Positions 62,464-64,000 of a stretch of 64,000 nt of DNA are shown piece by piece. Numbering within the stretch: the first letter of the stretch is position 1; each line of letters begins with the position of its first letter. Below the pieces are notes generated by a model, which was given only the letters and a program-made list of their open reading frames with translations, was not told where the DNA came from and searched no databases. Location: assembly GCF_033097505.1 (NCBI RefSeq), contig NZ_AP028654.1, forward strand, positions 760,001 through 824,000. Direction: 5' to 3'. The translations under genes were made by a program, and so were the position numbers. The stretch is from Helicovermis profundi. Lineage in GTDB: Bacteria > Bacillota > Clostridia > Peptostreptococcales > Acidaminobacteraceae.

Positions 62464-64000
62464 CTCGTCTTTGACAGTTGTAGAGCAGAAAAACCGTGAT
62501 ATCTATTGCAAACAGTAGTTTATCACGGTTTCTTAATGTAGTAAAAAGTGCGTACCTTTTTTTACTTTTTCGTTTGTTTTAATATTTTTTTCATTTTAGC
62601 ATTACTAATTATTTGGGTATCCGTTCTAAATCCAAATTTATCATGTAATTCATCTGTTATATCAGTTCGTGTGTATGTCGGAATATATCCTTCGCCTTTT
62701 AACTCCATAAAGTTATGATTTTTTAACGTTTCTATTAATTCTTTTGTAGTGTATTTTTCATCAAGCTTCTTTTCTAAAAGCCTATATATCAGTAAAGAAA
62801 GAAAACATGTTGTAAAATGAGCTTTTATTCTATCATCTCTACTTAAATATACTGGTCTTGCTTTAAACTCAGTTTTTAGAATTCTAAATGATTCTTCTAT
62901 TTCCCATCTTCTTTTATTTACTTTAATAATTGTTTCAGCATTATCATCAAGATTTGTACATACTCCGTAGAATCCATCATATTTTTCTTCATCAGAAATA
63001 GTGTCTCTATTTATTGTAAGTACCTGTTTTTCAGCGATTTCACCTTCATTAGTGCAGTGAATAGAATCTATAAATCTCTTTGGATCATTCTGTTTCTTTT
63101 TATTGATACTAGAAGGTTTTTTAACAAGTTTTTCTGCACGTTGTATTTGAGTGCTTCGAATGTACTCTTGATAAGCTCTATATTTTGGTGAATATGTTAC
63201 TATTAATTTTTGTGGTAATTCATTTTCATTTATCCAACGTTCTTTGTAATAAATAGCTTTATTGTTTGAAGAATGATCTATATTTTCTAAATTAATATTT
63301 TTTGTCTCATTTGATAAATGCCATCCATTTGGGGCAAGAGCCCAATCTTTAAGATGTTTTTTAAGCTTTTTTAATGATTGTGTAACAATAAAAGCTCTAT
63401 CGTTTTTATTATTAAATATTCTATTGGTATTAGATGCTAATCCTGCATCTGTACATACAACAAATTTAGATAAATCAAAATCAGATAATATGCGCTTTTC
63501 TAGTGGTTTTAAACTTGGCTGTTCATTTTTATTTCCATCAAATATAGAAAATGCAAGTGGTATGCCATCCCCATCCATAAATAATCCCATTTGTACAATT
63601 GGATTAGGGCGATGTTCTTTGGAAAGTCCATATTGTTTTAACCCATCGGCTTTTTCAGTTTCAAAGAAATAATTTGTACAATCGTAATAAAGCACTTTTG
63701 TATTTCTTTTAGATAATTTTAAACTATTTTTATAAACAGTTGATTCAATAAAATCAGATTCTTTAGAAATTATTTCTAAAGCTCTATAAATATGCTGTAA
63801 TTCAAAATTAGGCTGTTCAATAAAGTCATTAGAGGCTTTAAAAGAAGAAAGCTTAGAAGACGGATTAAGCATTCTAGTATAAATGAGTCTAGAAAGAATA
63901 CTGTTTAAATCAAAAGAAAATTTATATTTATCAGAAATTTGCTTTGAAATTTTATGAAGGCCTAAATCATAATAAATATCTTGTAAAAAAAGATATCCAC
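62464..64000 (-). mobile_element. IS1634-family insertion sequence, second copy (right edge cut)
   Basis: Begins with CTCGTCTTTGACAGTTG, the terminal repeat of the first copy in inverse orientation, followed by the same end hairpin (62490-62533). From the first copy its full length should be about 1,946 bp, i.e. to about 64,409, beyond the window. Confidence 0.9.
62562..64000 (-). CDS. IS1634-family transposase, intact C-terminus, N-terminus outside window
   Basis: The minus-strand frame stays open from the stop at 62562 to the window edge (about 479 residues), matching the first copy at protein level but ending ...ILKQTKK. An internal Met at 63872 is not the start. DDE motifs as in copy 1. 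Confidence 0.92.
   Translation of the reverse strand, partial: GYLFLQDIYYDLGLHKISKQISDKYKFSFDLNSILSRLIYTRMLNPSSKLSSFKASNDFIEQPNFELQHIYRALEIISKESDFIESTVYKNSLKLSKRNTKVLYYDCTNYFFETEKADGLKQYGLSKEHRPNPIVQMGLFMDGDGIPLAFSIFDGNKNEQPSLKPLEKRILSDFDLSKFVVCTDAGLASNTNRIFNNKNDRAFIVTQSLKKLKKHLKDWALAPNGWHLSNETKNINLENIDHSSNNKAIYYKERWINENELPQKLIVTYSPKYRAYQEYIRSTQIQRAEKLVKKPSSINKKKQNDPKRFIDSIHCTNEGEIAEKQVLTINRDTISDEEKYDGFYGVCTNLDDNAETIIKVNKRRWEIEESFRILKTEFKARPVYLSRDDRIKAHFTTCFLSLLIYRLLEKKLDEKYTTKELIETLKNHNFMELKGEGYIPTYTRTDITDELHDKFGFRTDTQIISNAKMKKILKQTKK

Noticed and set aside
63424-63672. 82-residue ORF found in both IS1634 copies
   Set aside because: Antisense shadow of the transposase DDE core, repeated only because the IS is repeated.

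Overview
The window reads as chromosome of a low-GC (AT-rich, roughly 30% GC by eye) anaerobic Firmicute, most likely class Clostridia. Support: AGGAGG-type ribosome sites on almost every gene, standard stops (TAA, TAG and TGA all used), a T-box and a TPP riboswitch, many intrinsic terminators, HydG (FeFe-hydrogenase maturase), two-subunit L-serine dehydratase, PdxST, an Mrp/Mbh-type antiporter operon and IS1634/IS30-family insertion sequences. I cannot name the genus.

Layout. 1-5.6 kb: acetolactate synthase (cut by the left edge), a class IV aminotransferase, peptidase T and a stand-alone molybdopterin oxidoreductase. 5.6-9.5 kb: a compact operon of two small SHOCT proteins, a secreted methionine-rich repeat protein and a two-component system whose sensor has its own Met-rich segment; this is the best candidate here for an undescribed sensing or metal-handling system. 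9.5-13.5 kb: serine dehydratase, a Gx transporter, PspC/LiaF-like envelope genes and an orphan. 13.5-21.4 kb: T-box-controlled valS, whose leader carries a second terminator-like hairpin and an array of 55-bp palindromic repeats, then folC, a psuK-like kinase and a sigma-54 activator.

21.4-29.5 kb: a ten-gene cation/proton antiporter operon in the MbhA-H order, with a split MrpA, three NuoL/M/N-like subunits and a clear sigma-54 (-24/-12) promoter just downstream of the activator gene. 29.5-33.9 kb: pstSCAB-phoU. 34-39.7 kb: small membrane proteins, a YvyF-like zinc-ribbon protein, a secreted HExxH protein, a second OmpR-type two-component pair and an HsmA-like protein. 39.8-44.4 kb: pdxST, an SDR enzyme, a small orphan and hydG on the minus strand.

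44.6-48 kb: an IS1634-family element with a 112-bp target duplication, itself split by an IS30-family element. 48-64 kb: TPP-riboswitch thiT, an AraC regulator and a sucrose/alpha-glucoside cassette (GH65 phosphorylase, fructokinase, LacI regulator, sucrose phosphorylase) bracketed by two nearly identical 3.18-kb copies of an ATPase-less sugar ABC transporter. A second IS1634 copy, inverted relative to the first, runs off the right edge.

Working together: the cassette would import sucrose or a related disaccharide, cleave it by phosphorolysis to glucose 1-phosphate plus fructose (saving ATP), and phosphorylate the fructose. The antiporter operon, hydG and the molybdopterin enzyme fit an anaerobe with ion-gradient energy metabolism.
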